A stretch of 64,000 nt of DNA, taken from positions 612,007,673 to 612,071,672 of the forward strand of contig NC_081408.1 of the NCBI RefSeq assembly GCF_030272615.1, given 5' to 3'. The notes below the pieces were generated by a model. That model did not search any database, was not told the DNA's origin, and was given only the letters and a program-made list of their open reading frames with translations. The position numbers and the translations under genes were made by a program. This DNA comes from Cryptomeria japonica (taxonomy: Eukaryota > Streptophyta > Pinopsida > Cupressales > Cupressaceae). Numbering within the stretch: position 1 is the first letter of the stretch; each line of letters starts with the position of its first letter. Of the stretch, positions 36,736 through 48,470 are shown one piece after another.

Positions 36736-38306
36736 GGATTGCAGTTCAGTGGAAGATCCAGGAACTTCATGTTTTTGGGGACTCTCAACTTGTAATTCAT
36801 CAAGCAACTGATGACTACCAAAAAAAGGATGAGAAATTAATGCCTTACAAAAGAATGGTGGATGACCTGAAACAACATTTCACAAAGATAGACTTTGAGC
36901 AGATACCAAGAGAGCATAATTGAGCCACAGATACCATGGCTACAATTGCTTCACTAATCGATCTACCATCGAATGAGACCCGCTATGAGTTCTTGGTGGA
37001 TAACCTTTTGGTTCCCTCATATGAAATCACTCCTACTAAGATGATATGTGTCGTCAGTCCTGAGTCCCAGTTATATGGTTCCATTTTCACATACCTTCGT
37101 GACAATACCCTTCCTCCTGACTTATCCAATAACCAACGTTGCACTTTCATTCACCAATCTTCTCGATATGTCATTTTAGCTGATATCCTATACCATCGAG
37201 GTCTAGATGGCACTCTTCTTAGATGTTTAGAAAGCGATGAAGATCAGATTGCTTTACGTGAAGTGCATGAAGGGATACGTGGTCCACATTCTAGTAGTCC
37301 TACCTTAGCCAAGAAACTCATCAGGATTGGATAGTACTGGCCCAACATGGAAAAATGACTCATATCAGTTTGTTAAGAAATGTAAGCAGTGTCAACTTCA
37401 TGGAGACCTCATTCATGCGCCAGCGCAAGAACTTCAACCAATTGCGACTCCTTGGCCATTTTGTCAGTGGGGACTCAATCTCATAGGCAAGATTCACCCT
37501 CCTTCCAATGGTCATAAATTTATTATCACTGCCACAGAGTATTTCACAAAATGGATTGAAGCCATGTCTCTCACGCAAGTCACGGGAAAACATATTGCTA
37601 CATTCATCGATATGGTATTCCTATTTCCATCATCACCGATAATGGGCGTCCCTTCAAAAATCAGGATGTTCGTGAACTCTGTGACCGCTTCCATATTATC
37701 CATCGTTTCTCCACACCTTATTACCCCCAAGGTAATGGTCGAGCTGAGGCATCTAATAAAACAATCCTTAAAATCTTAAAAAAGATAGTCGACGACGCTG
37801 GCCGTAATTGGCATATCCAACTTAATCCCGCACTTTGGGGCTACCGCACAAACATTCGTACACCTACAAGAGCTACATCCTATTCACTTGTCTATGGCAC
37901 TGAAGCTATCTTGCCTATTGAGGTCGAGTTACCCTCTTTACAACTCTCTTTGCAAAACATTATCAGTGATGAAGATTATAGGGTCTCTCACTTACAAGAA
38001 CTTGAACTATTGGATGAACGAAGACAAACTGCTTTCAATCATCTCAAGGCTTATCAACAATGAATGAGTTGCAGTTACAATCATAAAGTCAAGCCTCGCA
38101 CATTTGAAGTAGGTGACTTAGTTCTCAGAGAAAATCCTAAAAATCAGCAAGACAGAGAGAAGAAGGGCAAGTGTGAACCAAACTGGCTTGGTCCTTACAT
38201 CATCATAGCAGTATATGGATCTAGTGCATATCAGCTCTCAACTACAAAGAGTGAACCTTTGGAGGATCCTATCAACCACATGCACCTTCCCAGGTTTTAT
38301 ACATAG
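36736..38306 (+). pseudogene. Tat-like pol: extra RNase H, integrase and C-terminal domain (broken)
   Basis: Begins with an RNase H-like domain: VFGDSQLVIHQATDDYQ (about 36770-36820), MPYKRMVDDL and DFEQIPREHN, followed by TGA (36921-36923, CGA to TGA) and MATIASLIDLP. The integrase follows: zinc-binding CKQC region (about 37380-37400), WGLNLIGKIHPPSNGHKF (37465-37520), TDNGRPF and YYPQGNGRAEASNKTI (about 37635-37765). The first catalytic residue, normally Asp in W-x-x-D, is Asn here. A frame change lies near 37330 and another near 37610, and a second CGA to TGA stop at 38061-38063. The last part, MSCSYNHKVKPR to HLPRFYT (38064-38306), is the GPF/GPY-type C-terminal domain (LGPYIIIAVYGSSAYQL). 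It is inactive. Confidence 0.88.
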
Positions 38307-40048
38307 CTCTTTAGAGTATCCCAATTCAAAAATACAAAAAAATCATAAAATATCAAAAATGCAAAAAAAATCATAAAACATAAAAAATCATTACTTGGTG
38401 AAAACCTGGCAAACAGGCGCCTTGTGACACAAAAAAAAAAAAAAATTTGAAAAAAACAGAAAAACATTTTGTCCAATGGTGAAAACCACTTCGGTGGCGC
38501 CCTAGGCAAGTACCATGGTGAAAACTGGGTCACCAGTGCCATGCGTAGGGGCATTGCTCCTCCCTCCTTCAGGATTCACTTTCATCCTTTCACTTTGCAC
38601 ACACAACCTATTTATCCACAATAAACTTTACATATTCCTATCATGGCTTGTTATTGATCTACCCAAGATTGGTTCGCCATTCATAATAAACTTTCCTTTT
38701 CACCTTTTTCCATCCATAATAAATCAACTCCTATCTGTGGCTAAGGCAAATCCTACGTCTAGTGATGGGTGTGGATTTGAGAGCATCACATGTTCTGAGG
38801 AGTACAGTTTCTTCTAGTTTTCTACAGTCTATCTGCGCACAATCCACAATAAAGAAACATTTGCATCGCCGATCTACAATAAAGTTCCGTCTTCTCCGCA
38901 ATAAAGTATCAGTTTCATGGATTCAATTAGTTTTAGATGAGACACAACAACGATAATGGACTTTCAACAAATCAAATCTTTCAACAGACTCAGACAATAT
39001 TATGGTTCAGTACTATCTATCATTTTTTTGTGAAAGTAAACATTGTGACCACAATCAAATAAGACTTATATAAGTGACAAGAGACACTAAACTTGAGGAC
39101 TACAGTGGATGTTGGTGTCGAGTCTTAGTTTTCTTTTGATTTTTATCTTTTGGTGACATGTCTTTTAGCTTTTCCAGGATGTCTCTGACTAGAGATTTTA
39201 TCTCTAGGATGTCTTTGACTAGAAAGGCGAGGATGGGGTATCGTCACCTATTTTTCTTTGTTATCTGTGGATTGTCTCTTAGTAATGCTATGACTTGTCC
39301 AAGGATATGAGGACACTATGAGTCTAGTATGAACTGGGGCATTCCTTGTTTACAACTGTCTTATCTCCATGCAAACAAGTACAATGATTTTCTAGGTCAA
39401 ACATATGCCTAGATTGTCATAACCTATTTTGCCATAATAAAGCTCAATGATGATAATGCACAAGAAGCTCTTTCACTTTCATATCTTCTATCTTTCATCC
39501 CCCCTTTTCTTGATTGACTTCCATCATCCTTCTTAAGTCCATGTAGCTCGCTATCACATGACTGAGTATAATGACACAACAAAAATATTTGCATTTCATA
39601 TAGTTGCGCTTGCATTACCACATATTAAGCATTTCATGCATACATATAGCTATCACAGTTACATCACATCCTGCACATAACACATGTTAGCACATCTTAC
39701 ATTTTCATCATGCATCTCATCATTTACATTATCATATTCATTTGCATTTCATACATTCACATTTGCATTTGCATAACATATAAAACATAAAAATAAAAAA
39801 TATTGCATTTCATCATGTACATATTTGCATCCATATCTTAAGCATCACATAGAAACATACATCATAGGAACATCTCATCACATAGGTACACATGCATATA
39901 GCTGCCGCAAAGATGAATCATCTCATATATATATAATCATAAGTGTCATGATACAATGATGTCAAAATCATATGGCTACAATCACCCGAAGGTGTCTACA
40001 TCATAATACAAAATGGTACAAAACTGATACATAGGGAGCCCTCTATGG
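38307..40048. other. Non-coding 3' region of the Tat-like element
   Basis: Contains repeated 'tggtgaaaac' phrases at 38396, 38478 and 38515, A-rich and C/T-rich patches and, at 39640-39860, 'cat'-rich low complexity ('catttgcat', 'cacat'). No gene supported on either strand. Confidence 0.5.
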
Positions 40049-42005
40049 CTATGATGAACTCCCTCCCTCAGAGTCACTTGGCCTCGATGGAGTCTGAGCC
40101 CTAGAAGGACCTGCCCTAGGGTCATCTCTCCTGTCCCCTCTATCTGGTGGTGGTGGAGGACCCATAACCCCACTGCTGGATGCCAATCTCCTGTGACTCC
40201 CTCCAGTAGTCGTCATTGTCTGCGATGGTCTGCGGAAGCTCCTCACCCGCTGCTCTGGTGGCACTACCCTGTAGTATAGCTCTCGCCAATAACCTATCTC
40301 CTCCCCTGCCCACAGAACATAGGCATATCCAGCCCCTGTGTCCTCTACCGCCTGCCTCCCAGCCCTCAGTGTTGTCTCAGCCTCAGTGTAATGCTAGATA
40401 GCCTGATCTCACTCCCGCTCAGTGTTCCTAAGCTATCTCCTAAGTTGGTCCCTCTCCCTCTCTAGCTCCTGGATCTCATTTGCTTGTCTGTGGAAAATCT
40501 CCCTCAGCTCTAATAGCTCATCCTCCTCCTCCTCAGCCCCTTATGCCTGTGCCTCTACCTATGCCTGCCCCTATATTGGTGGCTATGCACGTGCCTTTGC
40601 CTGTACCTGCCCCTGTCCCTGCCTTTGTCCTTGTCCCTGCACCTATCTAGGACCCTGTGCTGTTGGCACTTGTAATGACAACCCACCTCTGCCTCTCACC
40701 ACCTGAGCCTGTCTCTCCTCTCCACCCTCTCTTCGTGGAGCCACTCTCCTCTCTCCAACTACACCTCACCTCCTCTATTGACCTCTACCCCCACCATCTC
40801 CATCATCATCCTCATCCCCTCTGCCATCGCCATCTATCAGCTCTCCTAGATCTGTCAGGCATGGAAATGGATGCTCTGCCCAATATTCAGTGTACTCTGC
40901 ATCCATCCTTGCATCCTCAATCTGAGGCCACATATTCCATGGCAAGGGAGTCATCTCCACCAGCTGCATCACTGCTTGATCATATGATAACAGTGGCCCA
41001 AAGTGTGCCTTGTCTCGCACTATCCGCACATACATACCAGAACCTTGTGGCATCCGCTGGATCCTACCAAACTGCCTGCATAGCCTGTCTACCAACTACC
41101 TCTCCATTATATAGGGCATCCGCCCAATCAGATATCTGCTCTTGAAGGTATAAGGTAGCTCCACTGCATCATCCTCCCACTACTCACACTCTCAATATGA
41201 CCTCCATATCATAGTGTCAATCTCATCAAGGAATCGACGCCAGTACTCCAACCTACCAATCTGTGGCTATGATGTAATCATATCATATAAATGAACAAAA
41301 CTGCATCCATGACCCTTGCCTCTAAAATGTATTAGTTGTGTGATTGGCAGATGTCATATGCCCATACCTACAACAATGTCACTCTGCAGCCCAATCCTAC
41401 GAATCCATGATAAACGAACTAATGCAGCTCATAATATAAATGTTCCAGCATGCATGGTCCCTAGACATATCTGGTATGTTGTGTAACCAGTGTCTCCAAG
41501 GTGCTTCCCTAGCCCACAACCAACCCTCATGTCGCCCTATCTGGACACAAGAACCCATTGATCACTCCTCCTAGCACTACTGGTAGCGCCAGTCCTGTCG
41601 CTGTCATCATGTCCCATGCCATGTGTCCAGCCCTCATCTCTAGTCCTAGATCCTGAAACACTCATCTCAATGCCTCCTTGTCTCCATCTTGATCATAGGG
41701 TATTAAATCCCCATCAATCGGTATCTTCAAAATCCTATATATATCCTCCAAGGTGACTGTCATCTCACCCATCGGCAAATGGAATGTGCATGTCTCAGAA
41801 TGCCACCTCTCAGCCAATGCACTCAACAAACCCATGTTCACTCGAAACTCAAGCACATACATAATAAATCGCAGACCCATAACCTCAATCATGGCTCTAT
41901 CCTCAAATATCAACTCTGTTCGTAACCTTTGAGTCGATGGGAATCTCTCCTGTGACTCCAGCATAGGCAAGTACTCCTACAATACAGCAAATCAATTGTG
42001 TCAGT

Positions 42006-42295
42006 CATAGCGGTATTCACTATTCATCACAAAATGCTGCTTATTATCCTAAGTACTTAGGATACTCTATCAAAGTGACACTCACTGTTCATCACAAAGT
42101 GTTGCTTCTATTCTAGTGACACTCACTATTCATCACAAAGTGTTGCTCATATTTTGCACTCACTGTTCATCACAAAGTGCTGCTCATATTTTGCACTCAC
42201 TGTTCATCACAAAGTGCTGCTCTTTTAGTACTCCCTATTCATCACAAAGTACTATGTCTTGGTACTCACTGTTCATCACAAAGTGCCTTGATCTA
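42006..42295. repeat. Short tandem repeat in the PMD gene intron
   Basis: About eight copies of a 28-40-bp unit around 'cactgttcatcacaaagtg', with slight variants. It lies in the inferred 782-bp intron of the antisense gene. Confidence 0.9.
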
Positions 42296-42384
42296 TCCTA
42301 GTCTTCCTTAGAGGACCTGCTTGAGTGTATCGTCTCAGCAACTTATCCAATCGACAACATATGTTCATCATAAAACTATCAATT

Positions 42385-42655
42385 TGACCTAGAAGACACA
42401 AACGCACCTTCATGACATAAACGTGCTTACATACTACACAAACGCACCTGCTTTGCATAGAAGTGCCTGAAATACATAGACGTGCCTCTGCCCTGCACAA
42501 ATGCACCTATCCTGCATAGACGTGCCCATATTTCACAAATGCACTTGCATAATGTAGATGCGCTCACATTTGGCACATACACTTTTCTCTGCATAGACGC
42601 CCCTGGCACCAATGCAGACGCGCCTAGCCAACCCAGACGCGCCTACACATTTTTG
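42385..42655. repeat. Degenerate 30-bp repeat in the PMD gene intron
   Basis: Roughly nine diverged copies of 'gcatagacgtgcc' / 'cacaaacgcacct'. The CG-containing core contrasts with the AT-rich surroundings. No coding capacity supported. Confidence 0.7.
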
Positions 42656-43171
42656 ACATTTTTTGACATTACCTAAAAGAACATTTATTGCACTACCTAA
42701 CATGCATTAATGACAACAATTAATGTGACAAAGTACAAAGAGGTTTTGTGGTACTCACCGGCTCTCCTGCGTTGGCTGGGCTCTGAAATCGGCAAACACG
42801 ATCGAATCTATGCACCAATGCCATCGCTACTGATTGCTACTACTCTATTCTCTCTCTACACTCTGATCTCCTAGATGTGTGGATGACAATGAGGATGTTT
42901 TCCCCTCATAGTCTATCTTATAGACTACCCTAGCCCTAGCCCTAGCCCTAGACCTCATCTCCCGAGTTAGTCTTCTTTATCCCATGACTCTATCACTTTA
43001 TCCTATCCGGTTAGTCCATTCTAGCCTTTCCTTCTTATTGAGAGATTGTCTGTGATGTTTTCAGACATTTTCATCCAATCTCTCGAGGGGGCATATCATT
43101 CCCATCTTGGGGAAACTTTGTATCAGTTCATATTATCTTCTTTGAAACAACGCGACAAGCTGCATTGTCTC

Positions 43172-43185
43172 AAAGCGGGGCAAAA
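43172..43185 (+). other. Polypurine tract of the Tat-like element
   Basis: 'aaagcggggcaaaa' directly before the 3' LTR start TGTAGACACC: a usual plus-strand priming site with two interruptions. Confidence 0.7.
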
Positions 43186-43970
43186 TGTAGACACCTAAAA
43201 TTGTCTAGTCTAATTAAATAAATACTTTATTTATTTAATTACTTTAACCTAATTCTTCTATTAATTAAATGAATCTTTATTTATTTAATTAATTCATTTA
43301 TCCTCTTCTAGCCTTATTTCTCATTTAAATAAATACATTTATTTATTTAAATTATCCTTTTCCTAAATTAAATAAATATCTTATTTATTTAATTGATCCC
43401 ACTTCCTCTATTACTTAAATAAATCTATTTATTTAATTAATTCATTAACCTTTTCTACCCATGACACATGTCATTCATCTCTTAATTCCTACACTACCTA
43501 CCCTCTCATTATTTTCTTATTTCTTCTACCTACACTCTAATCATAGTCGACCATTTATCTTTTACACCTCTCAATCTTATCCCTCCATTTCTTATGGTTT
43601 CTTCTATATAAGGAGACGCTTCCTTCATTATCAAACCCTAACTACTTGATCAGTTGACTACACTACGCCTTTGAACTTTCATATGCGATCCTACTTGCAA
43701 CCACATTTCTATTCTTTGTTGAGCTCTTGTGCACATATAAAATCTGAGAGAAAATATATCAAGCAAGATCAATGGAGATAGGAAGAATGGAGATCCAAAC
43801 CCTATTGGACATGTGATGGTATAATCTTTGTGATTTCATTTGATTTGCATTGTCTTAGGTAATCTTCATATGTTATGGTGGATCTTTGTTGTTGTTAGGC
43901 TAGGGTTTTGTGGTTGAATCTATTTAGTCTTTCAATATTGTTGTTGTTGTATTCATTTTCACCGTATACA
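43186..43970 (+). repeat. 3' LTR of the Tat-like element
   Basis: 785 bp, matching 34834-35668 apart from few substitutions and the 50-bp duplication. The high similarity marks this as one of the younger insertions in the window. Confidence 0.92.
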
Positions 43971-44138
43971 CTTCCATCTCCTCCCCTCTCCCCTTCCCCC
44001 TAATTACTCACTCTCTCACTCTCTAGATCCCTTTCCCCTTTTCTCCCTCTCTTCGTCTCCCTTTCCCCTTTTCTCCCTATCTCTCTCTCCCCTATCCCTT
44101 TCCAACCCTATCTCTCTCTCCCCTATCCCTTTCCAACC

Positions 44139-44190
<52 letters not shown>

Positions 44191-44395
44191 TTTAAGTTTA
44201 CCCCTCTCCCTCTACCCTTCTCTATCTTTCTCTCCCTTTCCCCCTCCCTCTCCCTCTTCCTATCCCATTCTCTCTCTTTGTCTTTGTCTATGTCTCTATC
44301 TCTGTCTCTCTCCCTCTCCCTCTCCTTCTCCCTCTCCCTCTCTCTGTCTCTCTCTCTCTCCCCTTCTCTCTCTCCCTCTCTCTTTCTCCCTATCC
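43971..44395. repeat. CT minisatellite of transposon C (right half)
   Basis: Continues 34390-34833 after the Tat-like element, starting with the same 'cttccatctc' phrase. Includes a (CT)n run at about 44143-44190. The long open frames on its minus strand are repeat artefacts. Confidence 0.9.
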
Positions 44396-45119
44396 TCAAT
44401 GAGGTATCGAATATTAAATATTAGCCCATATCTAATACCTCTCATGAAGTGTACTAATGAAATTATTCGTGCCACATAAAAGAGAATAGTGGGTCGTTTT
44501 GAGCATTCCAACAGTCCCTACATTCTTTTTGCAAGTGAGAAACATTATCTTTCCGATAGGAAGAGGCAATTTTTTTCTTTTTTGACCATCTTTGACACAA
44601 ATTGTCGTTACCAATCATTTTTTAGCATTAGGCTCCATTACATTTTTTCATTGAATGCCTCTGACCGTTTTTGCATCAATAGAAAAATCGTTGCCCTAGG
44701 AAAACAACTCATAATATTGAAAATATGAGACATGTTATTATAAAGGGACCTCACGTGACCCTATTAGTTCAGATGGATCATTCGCAAGTACCACAAATTT
44801 TGGCAAATATCCTATCAAAGTTTGACAATTTTTTGAACTTAGTGAACTAAGGGACAATGTTGCTAAGGTATAGTACTAAGAATTCGAGTGAGGCATGATG
44901 TGGAGACGTCCGCATGGCATGCTAGCATCCCACAAATCTGACCGTCCACAAGTGGTCATTTGAGCATTATGCCTACGTGCGGAAGGAATCATAACGCCTC
45001 TGTATGTGCCCACCAACGTCTGGTTTCCTTCCAAGACCTTTATCTATCGATTCCAAAGGCATTTGGAGGAATTATTTTAGCAAGTTGATGATCTTTTGTA
45101 GGTTGAATCTCTTGGAGGT
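44396..45119. repeat. Single 359-bp family unit in transposon C
   Basis: 44500-44900 shares with the tandem arrays the phrases 'ggacctcacgtgaccc', 'tcagatggatcattcgcaag' and 'tatcaaagtttgacaatttt'. It is a lone, diverged unit. 44900-45119 is unassigned and is cut by transposon B. Confidence 0.65.
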
Positions 45120-45965
45120 GGGTATGTGTAGGATCATGGTGTGCCAAAACAGGCCCTTAAGTGGCAATGAAATTTCAGAAAATCCGAGTTATGCAACTTG
45201 ACATGAAAATTTGAATAAGTTGTGAACATTATTTTTAAAATATGTAAGAAGAGAATATATAGAAAATTGAATGTAGTTTCTAAGCTACTAGTTGCCTTTT
45301 GAAAAAAAAAATCCTATTTGATGAAAATTTCAAATTTCAATGCAGTGGTACTAAAATTTCAGGAAAAAAATAAGAAGTAGATGTATGTCTAACCACCCTA
45401 ATCACAATGAAATCTTAATATTTTTTTATAATATTTATAATATAAGTATTAGACTCATGTCCGGATGTGACACATATAATTTTTTAATTTTTTATAAATT
45501 AAATAATTATTTATGAATTTTTTACTACAGCTTTTCAGAAATTCAGAAACTCCTACGTCTGACCACCTTAACTTGGTCAAAACCTTATGAAATTTAAATT
45601 TTTTTCATTTTTCCCTATAGTAGACAAAGCATAGGATGTGACACATGTTTCAGTTTCAAAAAATGTTATACCGTTTGAAAGTTATGAGTGTTTTTCAATC
45701 AATATATCAATCAAGACAATTGTCAGAATTCAATTAGAAAATAAATAATAATTATTTATTAAAGTCAAAATAAGAAAAGTCTTATATTGTTGGAAATTTG
45801 GGAGCATCCTTAAAATACCCTTTTCGTTTTATAAATTTTGGTTACAAAAAAAGTCGTCAGCCACTAGTGTAAAGTCTGGAAAATCAAGGAATACTAAAAA
45901 ACACATTTTTTCAGTTGACTTTCCAGGCTTGTCACTTCCAAGCCAAATACCAAAGAATTCCCGAG

Positions 45966-46145
45966 CCAAAATTTAAAATTTGAAAATTTGACTACAAATA
46001 TCAGATATCAGATTTTATCTGATATCCGATTTTAGTACAAAAATTTGTGGTCCTTAAATAATTTCCCATTGCCGCCATTTATTTGGTAAACTCCCACATG
46101 GTAGAAATCTGATATCCGAATATCGGATATCAGATTTTATTAGTC
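45966..46145. repeat. Left subterminal palindromes of transposon B
   Basis: 'atcagatatcagatttt', 'tctgatatccgatttt' and 'gatatccgaatatcggata' lie here. Matching motifs occur at the right end (51100-51255). They give short perfect or near-perfect palindromes centred on GATATC or AATATT. Confidence 0.7.
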
Positions 46146-46151
46146 ATATTT

Positions 46152-46247
46152 TAGAGAGAGAGAGAGGGAGAGGGAGAGAGAGAGAGGGAGAGAGAGATCA
46201 AGAGAGAGAGAGATAGAGGGAGGTGGAGAGAGAGAGAGAGAGAGAGA
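46152..46247. repeat. GA microsatellite in transposon B
   Basis: 'gagaga' runs with GGGA interruptions. Same position in the element, purine instead of pyrimidine strand, as the CT tracts of A and C. Confidence 0.9.
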
Positions 46248-47025
46248 ATATGACCCCTTACGACACAATTTGGTGTCTTAAGGGGTCCTATGGTGTCATT
46301 AGGGATCATATGGTGTCTTGGGACACCATAGGGCCCCTTAAGACACCAAAGCATGTCGTTAGGGGTCATATGGTGTCCCATGAACGCTTATAACCTCTTA
46401 GGACACCATATGACCCCTAATGACACCATATTGGGTCGCTTTGGGTCATAGTGTAGGGAAAAGGGATCATATTATGTCATAAGGGGTGCTATAGTGTCCC
46501 AAGACACCATATGACCCCTTAAGATACCCTATGACCCCTAACGACACCATAGGACCCCTTAAGACACCAAATCATGTTGTTAGGGGTCATATTGTGTCTT
46601 ACAGGGTCGTAGGACACAATTTGACCCCTAACGACATGATTTGGTGTCTTAAGGGGTCCTATGGTGTCGTTAGGGGTCATAGGGTATCTTAAGGGCTCAT
46701 ATGGTGTCCCATGAACCCTTATGACCTATTAGGACACCATTTGACCCCTAATGACACCATATTGGGTCGCTTTGGGTCACATTGTAGGGAAAAGGGGTCA
46801 TATTGTGTCATAAGGAATCCTATGGTGTCCCAAGACACCATATGACTCCTATGGACACCGTATGACCCCTAACGACACCATAGGACCCCTTAAGATGCCA
46901 AATCATGTCATTATGGGTCATATTGTGTCTTACGAGGTCGTAGGACACAATATGACCCCTAACCACATGATTTAGTGTCTTAAGGGGTCCTATGGTGTCT
47001 TAAGGGGTCATATTCTCTCTCTCTC
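46248..47025. repeat. Palindromic minisatellite in transposon B
   Basis: Built from 'gacaccatatgacccct' and its reverse complement in alternating order, about 20 occurrences, with larger blocks repeated (46400-46600 resembles 46750-46950). The RNA or single strand could fold into many hairpins. Not coding. Confidence 0.9.
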
Positions 47026-47039
47026 TCTCTCTAAGTGAC

Positions 47040-48470
47040 AATTTTGAGAACTTAGGGTGCTCAAGGGATGACGCCTAGGGTATGACCCCGAGCGTCGGAT
47101 CGAGTGAGCACTTAGGGCGCTCAAGGGATGACGCCGGTAGGGTATGACCCCAAGCGTCGAATCAAGTGGGGGGGCAAAATAGGAGTATGCGTAGGGTAAT
47201 AATGCCTAACTAGACATGTCAGAGTTGACAGTTCGTCATCGCAATGAGTAGAACGATAAATCGACCACACGACAACATTCCATTGAGTGAGACTAATGAT
47301 TTTTTCACCAACAGAAAAATTGCTGCCCTAATAAAACCGTAGGGAAACTTGAAAAACCGAGATAGGCTTTTGTAGGGACCCCTCTCATGGCCTCGTAGGT
47401 TCAAACAGATCATTCACAAGTGCCACGGATTCTGAGTTAGGGCCCATCAAAGTTTGACAATTTTGAGCACTTAGGGCGCTCCAGGGACGACGCTGGTAGG
47501 AAATGACCCCGAGCGTTGGATCGAATGGGGGGGGAAAATAGGAGCATGCGTAGGGTAATAATGCCTAACTGCACATGTTAGAGCTGATGGTTTGTCATTG
47601 CAATGAGAAAAATGAGAAATCGGCCACGTGACAACATTCCATTGAGTGAGACTGACAATTTTTTCGCCAACCAAAAAATTGCTGCCCTAATAAAACCATA
47701 GGGTAACTACAAAAACCGAGATAGGATTTTGTAGAGACCCCTTCCATGGCCTCGTAGGTTCAAATGGACCATTCGCAAGTGCCACGGATTCCGAGTTAGG
47801 GCCCGTCAAAGTTTGACAATTTTGAGCGCTTAGGGCGCTCAAGGGACGACACCGGTAGGGTATGACCCTGAGCGTCGGATCGAGTGGGGGGGGGAAATAG
47901 GAGCATTCATAGGGTAATAATTCCTAAATGGACATGTCTGAGCTGACGGTTCATCATCGCGATGAGCAGAATGAGAAATTGGCCACGCGACAACATACCA
48001 TTGAGTGAGATTGATAATTTTTTGCCAACAGAAAAATTGCTGCCCTAATAAAACCATAGGGAAAATACAAAAATTAGATAGGATTTTGTAGAGACCCCTC
48101 TCGTGGCCCCGTAGGTTCAAATGGATCGTTCGCAGGTGCCACAGATTCTGAGTTAGGGCTTGTCAAAGTTTGACAATTTTGAGCACTTAGGGCGCTCAAG
48201 GGATGATGCTGGTAGGGTATGACCCCGAGCGTCCGATCGAGTGGGGGGGAAAAATTGGAGCATGCGTAGGGTAATAATGCCTAACTGGACTATCGGAGCT
48301 GACGGTTCATCATCACGATGAGCAGAATGAGAAATCAGCCACGCGACAACATTCCATTGAGTGAGACTGACGATTTTTTCGCCAACAAAAAAATTGCTGC
48401 CCTAATAAAACCCCAATAATTCGACTGAGGTGGGGGGAAAAATAGGACCATGCATAGGGTAATAATGAAT
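47040..48470. repeat. 358-bp tandem array in transposon B (about 3.7 copies)
   Basis: Units start with 'gagcacttagggcgctca' near 47106, 47465, 47824 and 48180, a period of 356-359 bp. Each has 'tatgacccc', 'gcatgcgtagggtaata', 'gccacgcgacaaca' and 'attgctgccctaataaaacc'. Diverged relative of the array in transposon A with the same unit length. Confidence 0.95.

Larger units (their letters stand above)
40049..42824 (-). pseudogene. Antisense plant-mobile-domain (PMD) gene inside the Tat-like element
   Basis: Minus strand. Exon 1 (42759-42824) encodes MALVHRFDRVCRFQSPANAG and ends at a strong GTGAGT donor. The intron 41977-42758 ends in TTGTAG. Exon 2 opens in phase with EYLPMLESQERFPSTQRL and has the hallmark block LAERWHSETCTFHLPMGEM followed by TLEDIYRILKIPIDG (about 41700-41830). 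Later blocks are GMYVRIVRDKAHFGPLLSYD and LVEMTPLPWNMWPQIEDA (40870-41060), an acidic DGDGRGDEDDDGDGGG, a coiled-coil stretch rich in Glu, Gln and Arg (about 40430-40530), and a Pro/Arg tail PPPPPDRGDRRDDPRAGP ending at 40049. TGA at 41662-41664 and other breaks interrupt exon 2. PMD proteins such as MAIN/MAIL1 and PMD copies in transposons are known; function here is inferred to be element-associated. Confidence 0.72.
34834..43970 (+). mobile_element. Ty3/gypsy element of Tat-like type with antisense gene
   Basis: LTRs at 34834-35668 and 43186-43970 are nearly identical, except for a 50-bp tandem duplication present only in the first. Both start TGTAGACACC and end CCGTATACA. Target duplication CTTCC is exact (34829-34833, 43971-43975). 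The order RNase H-like domain, integrase, long 3' non-pol region is that of gypsy elements of the Tat group. The internal region has lost gag, protease and RT. Between pol and the 3' LTR lies a minus-strand plant-mobile-domain gene. Confidence 0.9.

Noticed and set aside
42920-42955. CCCTAG repeats resembling telomere sequence
   Set aside because: Only about four hexamers, and the plant telomere repeat is CCCTAAA. No array or subtelomeric context.
44016-44511. Highly charged minus-strand frame of 127 codons
   Set aside because: Reverse complement of the CT minisatellite, low complexity.
46248-47025. Inverted-repeat block considered as MITE ends
   Set aside because: The word repeats many times in both orientations without a bounded element or target duplication, so a minisatellite fits better.
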